Below, one piece after another: positions 24,529-34,987 of a DNA stretch of 64,000 nucleotides; position 1 is the stretch's first letter, and every line of letters begins with the position of its first letter. Origin of the DNA: Nocardiopsis endophytica (GTDB lineage Bacteria > Actinomycetota > Actinomycetes > Streptosporangiales > Streptosporangiaceae). Made by a program: the position numbers and the translations under genes. The DNA is taken from contig NZ_JAQFWQ010000029.1 in the NCBI RefSeq assembly GCF_027706725.1, forward strand, positions 1-64,000, written 5' to 3'. The notes under the pieces are model-generated. The model did not search any database. It saw only the letters and a program-made list of their open reading frames with translations, and was not told the origin of the DNA.

Positions 24529-26226
24529 ATGTCCACCGCCCACCGCACCGAGGACGGCACCCACGCCCCGCACGCCGCCGTCCCGCCGGCGCTGCGCGCC
24601 CGCCTGCACGACGATCCCGGCCTGGGCACCGGCAACTTCCTGGACCGGGTGCGCGCCGTGCACCCGGCCGCCGACCGCCCCTTCGTGTGGGCCGTCCCCT
24701 CCGGCGGCGGCCCGGAGGCGGCCCAGGCGTGGAGCCTGGACCGGATCACCGCCGCCCGCGACGCCCTGGCCGCCTGGTACCACGGGGCGGGCGTCTCCAA
24801 GGGGGTGCCCGTCGCCGTCCAGATGGGCGACGGCTTCGGCTACTTCCTCCACTTCCTGGCCCTGAGCTCCCTGGGGGCCGTGCCCGCGCTGGTCAACGGG
24901 GGCATGCCCGCCGCCGTCGCGGCCGACTACATCCGGCGCACGGGAGCCGCCGGGGTGGTCGCCGACACGCCCCGGCTGGAGGCCCTGCGCGCCGCCGGAC
25001 TGCGCGCGGGCCCCGGCATGTTCCTGCAGGAGGCCGGGGCGCTGCCGCTGGAGCGCTCCCCGGGCGACCGGCTTCCCGGGGTCTTCCCCTACCCGCACGC
25101 CGACACCGACCCGGTCATGCTGTGCCACACCTCGGGGACCACGGGGGCGCCGAAGGCGGCGACCTTCGCGCACCGGCAGTTCTTCCTGGGCAAGCGGGAG
25201 CGGCTGGTCTCCTTCCCCGCCCCGGAGGACGGGAACCGGCTGCTGTCGGCGCTGCCGCAGTCGCACTCGGCGGGGATCAGCTACCTGATGACCGCGACCC
25301 TGCTGGGGCTGCCGACCATGGTGCTGTCCGACCCCGGCGGCCCGTCGGCGGTGGCGGCCATGCGCGCGTTCGCGCCCACCGTGGTGGCGGCGTTCCCGCA
25401 GACCTGGGTGGACCTGGCCGGGACGGACCTGGACGGGGCCGCCGACCGGGTGCACACCTGGATCAACACCGGGGACTCCGCGCACGAGGCGCACGTGCGG
25501 GCGCTCGTGCGGTACGGGCGCCGGCCCGAGGGCGGCGGCTTCCGGCCCGGCTCGCGGTTCATCGACGGTCTGGGCTCCTCGGAGATGGGCATGGCCCTGT
25601 TCCGGAAGGTCAGCGACCCCGAGACCGACGACTACGGCCGGTGCGTGGGGGTGCCCATCGGCGTCGTGGAGGAGGTGGCGGTCCTGGACGGGGACGGGCG
25701 CCCGGTCGAGGACGGCCGGCCCGGCCGGCTGGGCGTGCGCACCCCCACCGTGACGCCCGGCTACTGGAACGACTCGGGCCGCACCGCGCTGTCCTCGTTC
25801 TCCGGCTACTGGCTGACCGGGGACGTGGTCTACCGGGACACCGACGGCAGGATCTACCACCTGGACCGCGTCCCCGACGTCGTCCACACCGCGGACGGGC
25901 CGGTCTTCAGCCTGCCCCTGGAGGAGGTCGTGCTCTCGGAGCCGGGGGTGGCCGACTGCGCGGTGGTCGCGGTGCCCGACCCCGGGACCGGGGCGATGGC
26001 GCCCTACGCCGTGGTGCGCCCCGCCGAGGGCGCCGAGCCCCCGGCCGACCTGCTGGGTGCGCTCAACGCACGCCTGGAGGCGGCGGGGCTGGCGCGCCTG
26101 CGGGGCGCGTCGGCCGTGCGGTCCGAGGAGGACTTCCCCCTGGGCCCCACCGGCAAGGTCCTCAAGCGCCGGCTGCGGGAGCGCTTCGCCGATGCCCTGG
26201 GCGGCCCGGTCGGGTCGCCCGCCTGA
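24529..26226 (+). CDS. AMP-forming acyl/aryl-acid ligase (ANL superfamily)
   Basis: ATG 24529 with TGGAGG upstream; 565 residues. Adenylation motifs: CHTSGTTGAPKAATF (ATP-binding loop), DGLGSSEMG (A5 region), YWLTGDVVYRDTDGRIYHLDRVPDVV (A7/A8) and the C-terminal catalytic Lys in PTGKVLKRRLRE. The protein activates a carboxylic acid as its adenylate, then usually transfers it to CoA. There is no attached carrier domain. Substrate residues cannot be read reliably. Given the aminohydroxybenzoate genes 11 kb away and the O-methyltransferase directly behind, an aromatic acid is a reasonable guess. It differs from normal acyl-CoA synthetases by an unusual hinge (HLDRVPDVVHTADG instead of the common GRxKD-x-I). 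Confidence 0.85.
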   Translation: MSTAHRTEDGTHAPHAAVPPALRARLHDDPGLGTGNFLDRVRAVHPAADRPFVWAVPSGGGPEAAQAWSLDRITAARDALAAWYHGAGVSKGVPVAVQMGDGFGYFLHFLALSSLGAVPALVNGGMPAAVAADYIRRTGAAGVVADTPRLEALRAAGLRAGPGMFLQEAGALPLERSPGDRLPGVFPYPHADTDPVMLCHTSGTTGAPKAATFAHRQFFLGKRERLVSFPAPEDGNRLLSALPQSHSAGISYLMTATLLGLPTMVLSDPGGPSAVAAMRAFAPTVVAAFPQTWVDLAGTDLDGAADRVHTWINTGDSAHEAHVRALVRYGRRPEGGGFRPGSRFIDGLGSSEMGMALFRKVSDPETDDYGRCVGVPIGVVEEVAVLDGDGRPVEDGRPGRLGVRTPTVTPGYWNDSGRTALSSFSGYWLTGDVVYRDTDGRIYHLDRVPDVVHTADGPVFSLPLEEVVLSEPGVADCAVVAVPDPGTGAMAPYAVVRPAEGAEPPADLLGALNARLEAAGLARLRGASAVRSEEDFPLGPTGKVLKRRLRERFADALGGPVGSPA

Positions 26227-26249
26227 CGGTACCGATGACGGGAGAGCGG

Positions 26250-27320
26250 ATGGAATCGACCGAACCGTACGGCGGCGAGGGCACCGACATGCCCGGCGGG
26301 GCGCTCAGCGGCGCCGGCCGCCCCCCGGCCGTGCGCATGTACGAGATGCTCTACAGCTCGCTGGTGAGCCAGCTGCTGGTGGCCGTCGCCGAGGCCGGCG
26401 TGGCCGACCAGGTGGAGGAGGGGCCGCTCGGCGTCGCCGAGATCGCCGAGCGCACCGGCACCCACCCGGACGCGCTGCAACGAGTGCTGCGGGCGCTGGC
26501 CTCCACCGGGGTGTTCCGGGAGACGCAGGCGGGGGTGTTCGGGCAGACCCCGCTCTCGCGCACGCTGTGCAGCGCCCAGGAGGGCTCGATGCGCGACGTC
26601 GCCCGCTACGTGGGCCTGCCCGCGCGGCAGTCGGCGTTCGCCGCGGTGGGGCACAGCCTGGCCACCGGGGAGCCGGCCTTCCCGCACGTGCAGGGGCGCA
26701 CCTGGTGGGAGTACTTCGCCGAGCACGCCGAGCTGGCGACGCTGTTCAACCGGGCCATGGGGACGATGTCCCGGCGGGTCAACTCCGAGGTGCTGGAGTA
26801 CTACGACTTCTCCCGGGCCCGGTCCCTGGTGGACGTGGGCGGGGGGCAGGGCCACCTGGCGGTGCTCATCGCGCAGCGGTACCCGCGGCTGCGCGCCACC
26901 GTGTACGACCTGCCGCGGGTGGTGCCCGAGGCCGAGGAGGTGGTGCGGCGCGGCGGCGTCGCCGACCGCGTGCACTGCGTGGGCGGCGACTTCCTGGAGT
27001 CGGTTCCGGAGGGGGGCGACCACTACGTCATCTCCTGGACGCTGCACGACTGGGACGACGGCGACGCGGCGCGCATGCTGGCGAACGTGCGCCGCGGCAT
27101 CGCCGACGGCGGCACGCTGCTGGTGATCGACGAGGTGCCCCCGGTGGGGAACGCCCCGCACTTCGGCAAGTTCGAGGACATCGTGATGCTGACGCTCCTG
27201 CGCGGCCGGATCCGCGACGAGGAGGCGCTGCGGAAGCTGTTCGCCGGGGCCGGGTTCGAGATCGCCGAGGTCCGTACGACGGCGTCCCCGACGAGCGTGA
27301 TCGTGGCCCGCCCGGTCTGA
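26250..27320 (+). CDS. SAM-dependent O-methyltransferase (class I, plant-type OMT family)
   Basis: Two ATGs are close; ATG 26250 is preferred since GGGAGAGCGG precedes it. The 356-residue enzyme has an N-terminal dimerisation winged helix (LLVAVAEAGVADQVEEGPLGVAEIAERTGTHPDALQRVLRALASTGVF), the SAM-binding VDVGGGQGHLAV, the acidic loop YDLP, GGDFLESVP, and the catalytic-His region SWTLHDWDDGDAARML, ending GFEIAEVRTTASPTSVIVARP. This family methylates phenolic hydroxyls of aromatic metabolites. It lies 20 bases after the acid ligase in one operon and is closed by a terminator, so the LuxR-ligase-OMT group is one unit. Confidence 0.9.
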   Translation: MESTEPYGGEGTDMPGGALSGAGRPPAVRMYEMLYSSLVSQLLVAVAEAGVADQVEEGPLGVAEIAERTGTHPDALQRVLRALASTGVFRETQAGVFGQTPLSRTLCSAQEGSMRDVARYVGLPARQSAFAAVGHSLATGEPAFPHVQGRTWWEYFAEHAELATLFNRAMGTMSRRVNSEVLEYYDFSRARSLVDVGGGQGHLAVLIAQRYPRLRATVYDLPRVVPEAEEVVRRGGVADRVHCVGGDFLESVPEGGDHYVISWTLHDWDDGDAARMLANVRRGIADGGTLLVIDEVPPVGNAPHFGKFEDIVMLTLLRGRIRDEEALRKLFAGAGFEIAEVRTTASPTSVIVARPV

Positions 27321-27328
27321 TGCGGGGG

Positions 27329-27367
27329 GCGGTGCGGGGGCGTGTCCGGGCCGCGCCCCCGCACCGC
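27329..27367 (+). terminator. Hairpin terminator after the O-methyltransferase
   Basis: GCGGTGCGGGGGCG (27329-27342) pairs perfectly with 27354-27367, 11-nt loop, eight bases after the stop codon. Confidence 0.85.
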
Positions 27368-27469
27368 GTGTGCTGCAACAAATTTTTCGGACACTGTATA
27401 CGGTAGGCCCCTTTACGGGTACAGTCCCTCCCGTTCGTGATCTTGCCTCGTCCCCCCGGAGGTGAGCCG

Positions 27470-29080
27470 GTGTCCCCCGCCCTGCCGCGCCCCGCCCTCG
27501 CCGCGGTGCTGGCCGTCCCCCTGCTGCTGCCGCTGGCGGCCTGCGCGCCGCTGGTCGACCCGGTCGCCGCCGCCGACGAGGAGCGCTCCTCGGTCCGGGC
27601 CCCGCTGGCCGACGGCGGTGAGCTCGTGGTCGGCCTCGACGCCGAACCCGACGCCCTGGACCCCACCCTGTCCACCACCCTGGTCGGACGGCAGGTCTTC
27701 GCCGGGATGTGCGAGAAGCTCTACGACGTCGACGCCGAGTCCGGCCTGGTCCCCCAGCTCGCCGCCGGGGACCCGGTGGTCTCCGGGGACGGGCTGGAGG
27801 TTCGGGTGCCGCTGCGCACCGACGGGGTGCGGTTCAACGACGGCACCCCCTTCGACGCCGACGCGGTCGTGCGCAGCCTGGACCGGCACCGGGAGATGCC
27901 CGGATCCACCCGGGCCACCGAGCTGGACGCGGTCCAGGACGTGCGGGCCGAGGGCGAGGACACCGTGGTGCTGCGCCTGTCCCGCCCCTACGCGCCGCTG
28001 CAGTCGATCCTCGCCGACCGGGCCGGGATGGTGATGTCCCCGGCGGCGCTGGAGGCCCACGGCGAGGACTTCGCCCGCGACCCGGTGTGCGTGGGCCCGT
28101 TCCGCTTCGCCGAGCGCGTGGCCCAGGACCGCATCGTGCTGGAGAAGAGCCCGGAGTACTACGCCGCCGACGAGGTGCACCTGGACCGGGTCGTCTACCG
28201 GCCCATCCCCGACGACTCCATCCGCCTGGCCAACCTGCGCGCCGGACAGCTCGACGTGATCCAGGAGGTCGGCCCCACCGACGTCGCCCAGGTCTCGCGC
28301 GAGGACGGCCTGGTCCTGCTGAACCAGCCCTCCTCGCACTACATGGGGATGACGATCAACCTGCGCGACCCCGACGGCATCGGCGCCGACCCGCGCCTGC
28401 GCGAGGCGCTGGCCCTGTCGCTGGACCGGGAGACCATCAACGAGGTCGCCTTCGGCGGGGTGTACCAGCCCGCCTGCGGGCCGATCCCGCCGATCAGCGA
28501 GTACGCCGACGAGACCGTCCTGGCCTGCCCCGGGCACGACCCCGGACGCGCCCGCGAGCTGGTCGCCGAGAGCGGCGCCGAGGCCCCCGTCCCCGTGGAG
28601 CTGATGATCCCCAACGACCCGGTCAACATCCTGCTGGGCCAGACCGTGCAGGCGATGGCCGCCGAGGCGGGCTTCGCGGTGCGGCTGGAGCCCACCGAGT
28701 TCGCCTCCTCCATCGCCGCCGCACAGGCCGGGGACTTCGAGGCCTACATCTCCGGCTGGTCCGGGCGCCCCGACCCCGACGGCAACATCGCCTCCTTCTT
28801 CACCACCGGCGGCGCCAACAACTACTCCGGGCACTCCGACCCCGAGGTGGACGCGCTGATCGAGGACGCGGCGGCCGCCACCGACCCGGATGAGCGCCAG
28901 GAGCTCTACGACGAGCTCGTCCCGCGCATGCAGGAGGCCAACGCGGTCGTCTACCTGTACCGGCAGCGGTACTACGTCGCCCACCGCGACGGCGTGGCCG
29001 GGGTGGAGCTCTACCCCGACGGGCTGATCCGGGTCGCCGGGGCCGGGCGCACGGCCGCCGCGGCCGGGGACGGGGGGTGA
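27470..29080 (+). CDS. Peptide-type ABC transporter substrate-binding lipoprotein
   Basis: Starts at GTG 27470, 7 nt after GGAGG; 536 residues. Lipoprotein signal with lipobox LAAC (PLLLPLAACAPLV). The SBP family 5 pattern is complete: ELVVGLDAEPDALDPTLS, VFAGMCEKLYDVD, VRFNDGTPFDADAVVRSLDRH, GPFRFAERVAQDRIVLEKSPEYY, RLRE ALALSLDRETINE and SGWSGRPDPDGNIASFF near the end. It is the extracytoplasmic receptor of the operon, which continues with two permeases and one fused ATPase. Such systems import oligopeptides, but also nickel, sugars or siderophores. The AT-richer segment at 27370-27440 (with TGTATAC) likely holds the promoter. Confidence 0.92.
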   Translation: MSPALPRPALAAVLAVPLLLPLAACAPLVDPVAAADEERSSVRAPLADGGELVVGLDAEPDALDPTLSTTLVGRQVFAGMCEKLYDVDAESGLVPQLAAGDPVVSGDGLEVRVPLRTDGVRFNDGTPFDADAVVRSLDRHREMPGSTRATELDAVQDVRAEGEDTVVLRLSRPYAPLQSILADRAGMVMSPAALEAHGEDFARDPVCVGPFRFAERVAQDRIVLEKSPEYYAADEVHLDRVVYRPIPDDSIRLANLRAGQLDVIQEVGPTDVAQVSREDGLVLLNQPSSHYMGMTINLRDPDGIGADPRLREALALSLDRETINEVAFGGVYQPACGPIPPISEYADETVLACPGHDPGRARELVAESGAEAPVPVELMIPNDPVNILLGQTVQAMAAEAGFAVRLEPTEFASSIAAAQAGDFEAYISGWSGRPDPDGNIASFFTTGGANNYSGHSDPEVDALIEDAAAATDPDERQELYDELVPRMQEANAVVYLYRQRYYVAHRDGVAGVELYPDGLIRVAGAGRTAAAAGDGG

Positions 29081-29084
29081 GGCC

Positions 29085-30040
<956 letters not shown>

Positions 30041-30044
<4 letters not shown>

Positions 30045-30879
30045 CCGCAACCGCGACCCCGGCACGGCGCCTGCTCCGCAACCCCGCCGGGGCGTTCGGA
30101 CTGGCCCTGACCGTGCTGCTGGTGGGCGCCGGGCTGCTCGCCCCGCTGGCGGCCCCGCACGACCCGGCCGCCGTCGGCTTCGACCGGCTCTACGCCCCGC
30201 CGTCGTGGGCCTCCCCGCTGGGCACCGACGAGCTCGGCCGCGACCAGCTCTCCCGGATCCTGTACGGGCTGCGGGCCTCGGTGCTGATCGGGGTCGCCGC
30301 GGTGCTGATGGCCGCCGCCGTCGCCGTCCCCCTGGGCCTGGCCGCCGGGTACTACCGGCGGGTGGTGGACCCGGTGGTCTCCCGCCTCAACGACGCGGTG
30401 ATGGCCTTCCCGTTCCTGGTGCTGGCCGTGGGGCTGGCCGCGATCCTGGGGCCCTCGCCGGTCAACGCCGCGGTGGCGATCGGCGTGTCCCAGGTGCCCA
30501 ACATCCTGCGGGTGATGCGCGGCGAGGCCCTGCGCCTGTCCGGGGAGCAGTTCGTCGACGCCGCCGTCGCCGGAGGTGCCGGGGACGCCGCCGTGCTGTT
30601 CCGCCACATCCTGCCCAACGCCGCCAACGCGCTGCTGGTGCAGGTCACCGTCGGCATCCCGGCGGCGATCATCGCCGAGGCGATGCTGTCCTTCCTGGGG
30701 CTGGGGGTGCAGCCGCCCACCCCGTCGCTGGGCGTCATGCTCTCCTCGGCCCAGTCCACCTTCGCCCAGGCGCCCTGGCTGGCGGTGTTCCCCGGTGTCG
30801 CGCTGGTCCTGCTCACCCTGGGCTTCAACCTGCTCGGCGACGGACTGCGCGACGCGCTCGACCCGAAGGGGGCCCAGCG

Positions 30880-30883
<4 letters not shown>
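30041..30883 (+). CDS. Peptide-type ABC transporter permease, DppC type
   Basis: GTG 30041 overlaps the DppB-like stop; 280 residues. It opens with the cytoplasmic N-terminus and first helix (RRLLRNPAGAFGLALTVLLVGAGLLAPLAAPHDP), then the LGTDELGRDQLSRILYGLRASVLIG segment that is diagnostic for DppC/OppC, and the EAA loop GEQFVDAAVAGGAGDAAVLFRHILPNAANAL. It forms the heterodimeric channel with the DppB-like protein. The following gene starts on its stop codon (ATGA). Confidence 0.93.
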
Positions 30884-32565
<1,682 letters not shown>

Positions 32566-32611
32566 ACCGAGCGGGTCGCCGCCGCGGCGGGTAGTGGCGG
32601 GGCCCCGGTCC

Positions 32612-32839
32612 TCACGTCCCCGGATCGTCCGGCGGGGCCGGGGCCGGCCCCGCCACGCGCACCGCGCGGCTGGGGCACAGGCGTTCGGCCTCGCGCGCCG
32701 CCTCCTGCCGGGCGCCCGCGGGTTCCGGGACGAGCACCCGCACCCGGCCGTCGTCCTCGTCCTGGTCGAACAGGTCGGGGGCGGTCAGCACGCACATCCC
32801 CGCGCCGACGCACACCTCCCGGTCCGCGGTGACCTTCAC
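32612..32839 (-). CDS. Small [3Fe-4S]-type ferredoxin, partner of the P450
   Basis: A 75-residue protein starting at a GTG that overlaps the P450 stop (GTGA). It has CVGAGMC (C-x5-C) and a distant CPS near the end, the three-Cys layout of the P450-associated actinomycete ferredoxins that carry a [3Fe-4S] cluster, and an acidic middle (FDQDEDDGRV). It delivers electrons to the upstream P450. The longer open frame upstream of this GTG is an overlap with the P450 in another phase and is not used. Confidence 0.9.
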   Translation of the reverse strand: MKVTADREVCVGAGMCVLTAPDLFDQDEDDGRVRVLVPEPAGARQEAAREAERLCPSRAVRVAGPAPAPPDDPGT

Positions 32840-34065
32840 TGGTCGCCACCCCAGCTCACCGGGAGGCTGTGCAGGCCGAAGACCAGTCCGTCGTGCTTGT
32901 ACGGCAGCTCCGACACCGGCGCCTCCAGGCGCAGCCCGGGCAGCCGCTCGACCAGCGCGGGCAGCACCACCTCCAGCTCCATCCGCGCCAGGTTGGCCCC
33001 GAGGCACTGGTGCACCCCGTAACCGAAGGCGAGGTGGCGCTGGTCGCCGGAGCGCACCCGCAGCCGGTCGGGGTCGCCGAAGGCCTCCGGATCCCGGTTG
33101 GCGCCCGCCAGCAGCGCGATCGCGCCCTCACCGGCGCGGATGTCGACGCCGCCCACCCGCGTGTCCCGCACCGCCACCCGGACGGGGATGAGATCGGCGA
33201 TGCTGAAGTACCGCAGCAGCTCGGCCACCACGTCGGGCACGCGGTCGGGACGTTCGCGCACCACCGCCCGCAGGTCGGGGTCCTCCGCCAGCGCCACGGC
33301 CCCCAGCGCGATCATGTTGGCGGTCGTCTCATGGCCGGCGGTCAGCACCATGGCGCACATCTTCACCGCCCCTTCCCTGCTGAGCTCCCCGGCGGGCTCC
33401 ATGTGCCGCGTCGCCAGGCGGCTCATCACGTCGTCCCCGGGGTCGCGCCGCTTGCGGGTGAGGAGTTCGTCCATGTAGCCGAAGAGGCGCCCCAGCGCGG
33501 TCAGCGTCTCCTCCCGGGTGCTGGTGCGGGAGACGACCGCCCGCGCCTGCTCCTGGAAGAACGCGTGGTCGTCGTAGGGGACGCCGAGCAGGCGGCAGAT
33601 CACGGACGAGGGCAGCGGCAGCGCCAGGTCCTCCACCAGGTCGGCGGGCGGCCCCTTGCGCCGCATACCGTCCAGCAGCTCCGCCGTGGTGCGTTCGACG
33701 CCGGGGCGCAGCCCTTGGACACGGCGCAGCGTGAACTCGGGGATCAGCAGGCGGCGTTCGGCCGTGTGCCGCGGCGGGTCCTGGCGGAGGAACGGCGGGT
33801 CGGTCAGGACGCCCCGCATCTCGGGCTTGACGGCCGGCAGGTCGGGGTTGCGGCCGTCGGCGCTGAAGTCCGGGCTGGAGAGCAGTGCCCTGACGTCGGC
33901 GTACCGCGTCACCGCCCACACCCATCGGCCATCGCGCGTGCGCACCCGGGTGGGGCCGCCGGTCCGCAGGTCCGCGTACTCGGCGGGCTCGGACATCGGA
34001 CAGCGGCGGGGAAGGGGCAGCTCGAGGGCGGGCCGCCCGGTGTCGTGGAGAGTCGGTCCGGCCAT
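32836..34065 (-). CDS. Cytochrome P450 (CYP105-like)
   Basis: The frame is open to an ATG at 34104. The ATG at 34065 is preferred: it has GGAGG 6 nt upstream and leaves the regulator direct repeat at 34076-34097 outside the coding sequence (409 residues). Features: I-helix AGHETTANM, the E-x-x-R pair in ELLRYFSIAD, and the haem-binding FGYGVHQCLGANLARMELE with the Cys ligand. It hydroxylates or otherwise oxidises a small hydrophobic substrate using the co-encoded ferredoxin. The product architecture and the TetR neighbour resemble inducible xenobiotic P450s of streptomycetes; the substrate is unknown. Confidence 0.92.
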   Translation of the reverse strand: MAGPTLHDTGRPALELPLPRRCPMSEPAEYADLRTGGPTRVRTRDGRWVWAVTRYADVRALLSSPDFSADGRNPDLPAVKPEMRGVLTDPPFLRQDPPRHTAERRLLIPEFTLRRVQGLRPGVERTTAELLDGMRRKGPPADLVEDLALPLPSSVICRLLGVPYDDHAFFQEQARAVVSRTSTREETLTALGRLFGYMDELLTRKRRDPGDDVMSRLATRHMEPAGELSREGAVKMCAMVLTAGHETTANMIALGAVALAEDPDLRAVVRERPDRVPDVVAELLRYFSIADLIPVRVAVRDTRVGGVDIRAGEGAIALLAGANRDPEAFGDPDRLRVRSGDQRHLAFGYGVHQCLGANLARMELEVVLPALVERLPGLRLEAPVSELPYKHDGLVFGLHSLPVSWGGDQ

Positions 34066-34075
34066 GATGGCCTCC

Positions 34076-34139
34076 ATAAACGAAGGGAAATCCTCCACTT
34101 TCATTCCCTACGCTAGCATAAGCGAAGGAGCATCCTCCA
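34076..34139. promoter_or_regulatory. Pair of direct repeats, probable TetR operators, between P450 and TetR genes
   Basis: Two 22-base copies, 34076-34097 and 34118-34139, share ATAARCGAAGG and ATCCTCCA and agree at 18 of 22 positions. Each has a short inverted core (AGGA...TCCT). They lie 20 bases apart in the divergent region, the expected place for repressor sites controlling both genes. Confidence 0.72.
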
Positions 34140-34155
34140 GATAGGAGAAGCCGGA

Positions 34156-34809
34156 GTGACGGACGGCGGCGAAGACGCCTCAGGACTGCGCGCCGACGCG
34201 CGGCGCAACCGGCGGATGGTGATCGACGCCGCCCGGGAGACCATCGCCGAACGCGGCGCCGACGCACCGCTGGAGGAGATCGCCCGCCGGGCCGGCGTCG
34301 GGATCGCCACCCTGTACCGCCGGTTCCCCGACCGCCTCTCCCTCGTGCGCGCCGTCGCCGAGGACAACATGAGGGTGTTCGGCGAGGAGGCGGAGCGGGC
34401 CCAGGCCGAGGAGCCCGATCCGTGGCGGGCCCTGACCCGCGTCTGCCACGCCGCGGTCGAGCGGAGGGTGGGGATGCTGCTGCCCTCGATGCTCCCCCAC
34501 CTGCGCGAGGCGCTGAGCGAGCACGGCACGCTGTGGAAGCGGCGCGCCGAGGTGGTCGGGCGCTTGGAGGGCCTGCTCGCCGAGGCGCAGCGGGAAGGGC
34601 TGGTCCGGGGCGACATCGGCCTCGGCGACCTCCTGCTCGGAATCGTGAAGCTCGCCCGCCCGCTCCCGGGGATGGACGCGGAACTGGACGGGGAGGCCGC
34701 CCACCGGCAGCTGGCCCTCTACCTGGAGGGCCTGCAGGCGGCACGGCCGGGCCCCGGGGCGCACCGCCCCCGCACCATCGCCGACGTGGACCGCGAGCTG
34801 GGGATCTGA
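34156..34809 (+). CDS. TetR-family repressor of the P450-ferredoxin pair
   Basis: GTG 34156; 217 residues. N-terminal HTH: LRADARRNRRMVIDAARETIAERGADAPLEEIARRAGVGIATLYRRFPDRLSLVRAVAEDN, followed by a C-terminal ligand/dimerisation region of the Streptomyces TetR_C_SBP-like type (REALSEHGTLWKRRAEVVGRLEGLLAEAQREGLVRGDIGLGDLLLGIVKLARPLP). Start is preceded by AGGAGAAGCCGGA. It is divergent from the P450 and the duplicated operator in between supports direct control and autoregulation. Confidence 0.9.
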   Translation: MTDGGEDASGLRADARRNRRMVIDAARETIAERGADAPLEEIARRAGVGIATLYRRFPDRLSLVRAVAEDNMRVFGEEAERAQAEEPDPWRALTRVCHAAVERRVGMLLPSMLPHLREALSEHGTLWKRRAEVVGRLEGLLAEAQREGLVRGDIGLGDLLLGIVKLARPLPGMDAELDGEAAHRQLALYLEGLQAARPGPGAHRPRTIADVDRELGI

Positions 34810-34940
34810 GCGGCGCGCGCGGGCGGGCGTTCGGCTGGGAGGCAGGTCTCCCGCCTATCGGGCCCTGCCCCGAGCCGCCCTTTCCCCGCGCTGCCCGGGT
34901 CCACGGACGGGCGCCCCTCCCGGTGCCGGGTACCGGAATC

Positions 34941-34971
34941 GCTGGAAGCCCGGCAGAATCGGGCTTCCAGC
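34941..34971 (+). other. Perfect hairpin directly upstream of the NACHT gene
   Basis: GCTGGAAGCCCG (34941-34952) and its exact complement (34960-34971) form a 12-base stem with a 7-nt loop, ending 16 bases before the ATG at 34988 and just before GGGAGGA. It could terminate the TetR transcript or act as a 5-prime leader structure of the NACHT gene. Confidence 0.6.
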
Positions 34972-34987
34972 ACCTCGAGGGAGGACG

